This document shows positions 22,501-23,797 of a DNA stretch of 23,797 bases, in pieces. Origin of the DNA: JBJXGF01 sp046153015 (lineage in GTDB: Bacteria; Actinomycetota; Acidimicrobiia; Acidimicrobiales; CAIXPF01); contig JBJXGF010000119.1 of assembly GCA_046153015.1 (NCBI GenBank), forward strand, positions 1 through 23,797. Reading direction: 5' to 3'. Position 1 is the first letter of the stretch. Every line of letters begins with the position of its first letter. The notes under the pieces were generated by a model. It did no database searches, had not been told where the DNA came from, and worked only from the letters and a program-made list of their open reading frames with translations. The translations under genes and the position numbers were made by a program.

Positions 22501-23797
22501 TGACGAGCGCGTTGAGCTCGTCGTTCTCGGCGTCGCCGCGCCACACCGCGAGGAACGCGTCCTGCAGGCGGTCCCGCAGGTCGGCCGGCTCGCCGTCGCC
22601 CTCGGCGGGCGGGACCCGCACGCCGATGTCGTAGATCCACAGCGGCTCGGAGTCGGCGGGGAGGACCTCGTGGGGCTGCTCGTCGATCACCTCGAGGCCG
22701 AGGTTCTGCAGCATCGGCAGCACGGTCGAGAGCGTGATCGGCGGGCCGGAGCGATAGAGCGCCACCCGCTGCTCGCCGAGCGCCGCGCCGAGCGGGCGGT
22801 GCAGCACGGCGTCGAGCTGCGGCGCCGGCCGCCCGTCGGGCCCGCCGCGGGCGGCGAGGGCCTCGAGCCGTTCGATGTCGAGCACGGCCGCGGCGGCGCT
22901 GTGCTGGTCGGTGTACGCGGGGCCGAACGCCCGCCCCCAGCGGCGCCGGCGCATGCGCCCCTCCTCCTCGCCGAGCGACGCGGCCAGCTCCGCCTCCAGC
23001 GCGTCGTCCCAGTCGCGGACGATGTCGGCGAGGCGCAGGCGCAGCGCGGCGAGCTCCTGGGGGGCGGGCAGCGGCGAGCTCGTCCAGATCGTGTACACGA
23101 GCTGCGCGTGGGACTGCTCGCCCACCTGCGTGGCGTACTCGATCTCGCCGCCGCCGAACGCCTCGGCCAGCAGGTCCTGGATGGCGAGGCGCACCTTGGT
23201 CGTGTAGCGGTCCCGCGGGATGTGGACGAAGACCCGCAGGAAGCGCCCGAAGCGGTCTCGCCGCACGAACAGGCCGACCTCGCGCCGGTTGGCCAGACGC
23301 ATGATCGACAGGGCCAGCGCGGTGAGCTCCTCGACCGATCCGGCGAAGAGGTCCTCGCGGGGCAGGCGCTCGAGGGCGGCGGCCAGCGCGCTGGCGTTGT
23401 GGGCGCCGGGCTCGAAGCCGGCGCGGCGCAGCACCGCCTCGAGCCGACGCCGTCCGAGCGGCGAGGAGCGGGCCCCGCCGGTGAGCGCGTCGGCGGTGTA
23501 GAGGCCGATGAAGCGCCGCTCGCCGACCACCGCGCCCGCGTCGTCGAAGCGCTTGACGCCCACGTAGTCCATGTGCGCGGCGCGATGCACCGGCGAGATG
23601 GCGTTGGTCTTGGTGAGGTTCAGCACCCGGGGCGCCCGCGCCTGCGCGGCCACCTCCCCGGCCGCCGCGTCGAGGCGGCGCACCCGCGGCCCCGGCCGCA
23701 GGCGCAGGAGCCCGAGCGCGGTCTCGGCCCGGGCGGTGAGCACCAGCCCGGGGCCCGTCGCCAGGTCGTACTCGCAGGCGCCGAGGAACACGTAGTG
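19520..23797 (-). CDS. gdh: NAD-specific glutamate dehydrogenase, large type (5' end outside window)
   Basis: The visible 1,425 residues belong to the 180-kDa class of NAD-glutamate dehydrogenases, which turn glutamate into 2-oxoglutarate and ammonia. The frame stays open at the right edge (the first visible residues are HYVFLG), so about 150-200 N-terminal residues are missing. Seen in order: long N-terminal helical and ACT-like regions, RDRYTTKVR, then the catalytic core with GGIRWSDRLEDYRTEV, VPTGAKGGFV (substrate Lys), GDMSGDVFGNGLL, the nucleotide-domain WNGGIGCFVKAS, and AEGGNLGLTQLARVEFA. The C-terminal helical region ends in an Ala/Gly repeat and LAELRRLAG. A crotonase gene follows nine bases after the stop. 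Confidence 0.95.
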   Translation of the reverse strand, partial: HYVFLGACEYDLATGPGLVLTARAETALGLLRLRPGPRVRRLDAAAGEVAAQARAPRVLNLTKTNAISPVHRAAHMDYVGVKRFDDAGAVVGERRFIGLYTADALTGGARSSPLGRRRLEAVLRRAGFEPGAHNASALAAALERLPREDLFAGSVEELTALALSIMRLANRREVGLFVRRDRFGRFLRVFVHIPRDRYTTKVRLAIQDLLAEAFGGGEIEYATQVGEQSHAQLVYTIWTSSPLPAPQELAALRLRLADIVRDWDDALEAELAASLGEEEGRMRRRRWGRAFGPAYTDQHSAAAAVLDIERLEALAARGGPDGRPAPQLDAVLHRPLGAALGEQRVALYRSGPPITLSTVLPMLQNLGLEVIDEQPHEVLPADSEPLWIYDIGVRVPPAEGDGEPADLRDRLQDAFLAVWRGDAENDELNALVTTAGLTWREAALVRSLVRCLRQGGLGFSPAYMAAALLEHAELTRQLLELFHLRFDPARAWSDSDWPGSQGRALAEAAAVDRLDAAIDAVASLDHDRILRAARDLVLATVRTNFHQRDDAGRPRPCLALKLDPALLPHLPAPRPRHEIFVDGPRVEGVHLRAGDVARGGIRWSDRLEDYRTEVLDLMRTQVVKNALIVPTGAKGGFVCRRLRPGGPPAGGEVAACYRLFVNALLDVTDNLVDGRVVPPPDTVLHDGPDPYLVVAADKGTAAFSDLANELAEGRGFWLGDAFASGGRTGYDHKALGITARGAWEAVRRHFDELGLDPERDPLAVVGVGDMSGDVFGNGLLASRSLRLIAAFDHRHVFLDPDPPDPPAAWAERRRLFELPDSSWDDYDRSLISAGGGVYRRDAKSVPVSRQARAALGLPEPVGQTALELTPAALVSAILAAPVDLLWNGGIGCFVKASSETNAEVGDRANDAVRIDAARLRCKVVAEGGNLGLTQLARVEFARGGGRVTSDFVDNAAGVHTSDREVNLKVLLEAPVRAGELTVRQRNELLAEAADAVADQVLAAQRSQGRALTDAEAAGVELLDVYERQLDALAAHGLDRELWRLPDAAELAARRAAGEGLYAPELALLLAYAKIALQEELTEHAALAAPGPEPADSSDSAESPAFADALASYFPPTLAERFPRAAAEHPLRGQIVATELANRALDGGGPSLVFRLCEETGASSADAVAAHQAAWEILGLDALWEDIHDAAPGPLQAALRKEARLAAERSARWLLHSGLAHDGPAPLRRRAVEAFGQGVAEIARRLPEWCGADRAAELADAVERWRRDGAPSALARRIAPLGSLSAALAMVELANTLGCPLELTARVAFALDEQLGLDDLRRRVIELPRDDRWAGLARSALRDDLARESGRLWAQVLEAAEAGRSGAAGAGAGAGAEAAAGELVAAWAARRAEALLRWRRVEAELDDPTELAQLCVALAELRRLAG
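19669..19698. repeat. 6-bp repeat encoding an Ala-Gly run in the glutamate dehydrogenase tail
   Basis: CCCCAG occurs three times without error (19675-19692), flanked by the variants CTTCAG and CCCCGG. In the gene frame it gives alternating Ala and Gly, a flexible linker in the C-terminal helical region. It is a likely slippage site but does not break the frame. Confidence 0.7.

Overview
The window reads as high-GC actinobacterial chromosome, most likely from an Acidimicrobiia-type lineage. This is inferred from codon bias, a large NAD-glutamate dehydrogenase, several genes with a TANNNT -10 element only 6-7 nt before the start codon (leaderless style), and a heliorhodopsin. No rRNA, tRNA, CRISPR array, insertion sequence or phage gene was seen. 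No gene-free stretch exceeds 300 bases.

Left part (1-6400): rsgA, then a light-associated block. A heliorhodopsin on the minus strand is divergent from a B12-binding CarH/LitR-type regulator on the plus strand. The regulator is followed by an SRPBCC protein and an SDR-DUF2867 fusion that starts inside its stop codon. A DUF2071 protein converges on that operon, and a two-helix mini membrane protein lies downstream behind an IdeR/DtxR-like palindrome. The regulator keeps the Trp-x9-Glu-His signature and the lower-axial His of cobalamin photoreceptors, so this looks like a module with two chromophores, retinal and adenosylcobalamin. No retinal, carotenoid or photolyase gene lies in the window.

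Middle part (6536-8842): a six-helix membrane protein is divergent from a LuxR-type regulator with an N-terminal multi-helix membrane domain. Nested palindromes lie between them. After the regulator comes a 122-bp element bounded by 22-bp imperfect inverted repeats.

RNA repair operon (8871-12828, minus strand): hen1 then pnkp, overlapping by ATGA. Pnkp is intact, with kinase, phosphatase and ligase domains. hen1 carries a 2-nt frameshift at a GTGTG run in its ligase-activating N-terminal half and a fourfold 9-bp tandem repeat in its methyltransferase half.

Right part (12960-23797): a B3/B4-domain protein, a degenerate anti-sigma-like ATPase, an MBL-fold hydrolase, a PQQ-type sugar dehydrogenase lipoprotein, DUF192 coupled to rsmI, two convergent crotonase-family genes with different active-site losses, and a large NAD-glutamate dehydrogenase cut by the window edge. 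These are mostly housekeeping and central metabolism (rRNA modification, acyl-CoA and glutamate catabolism).
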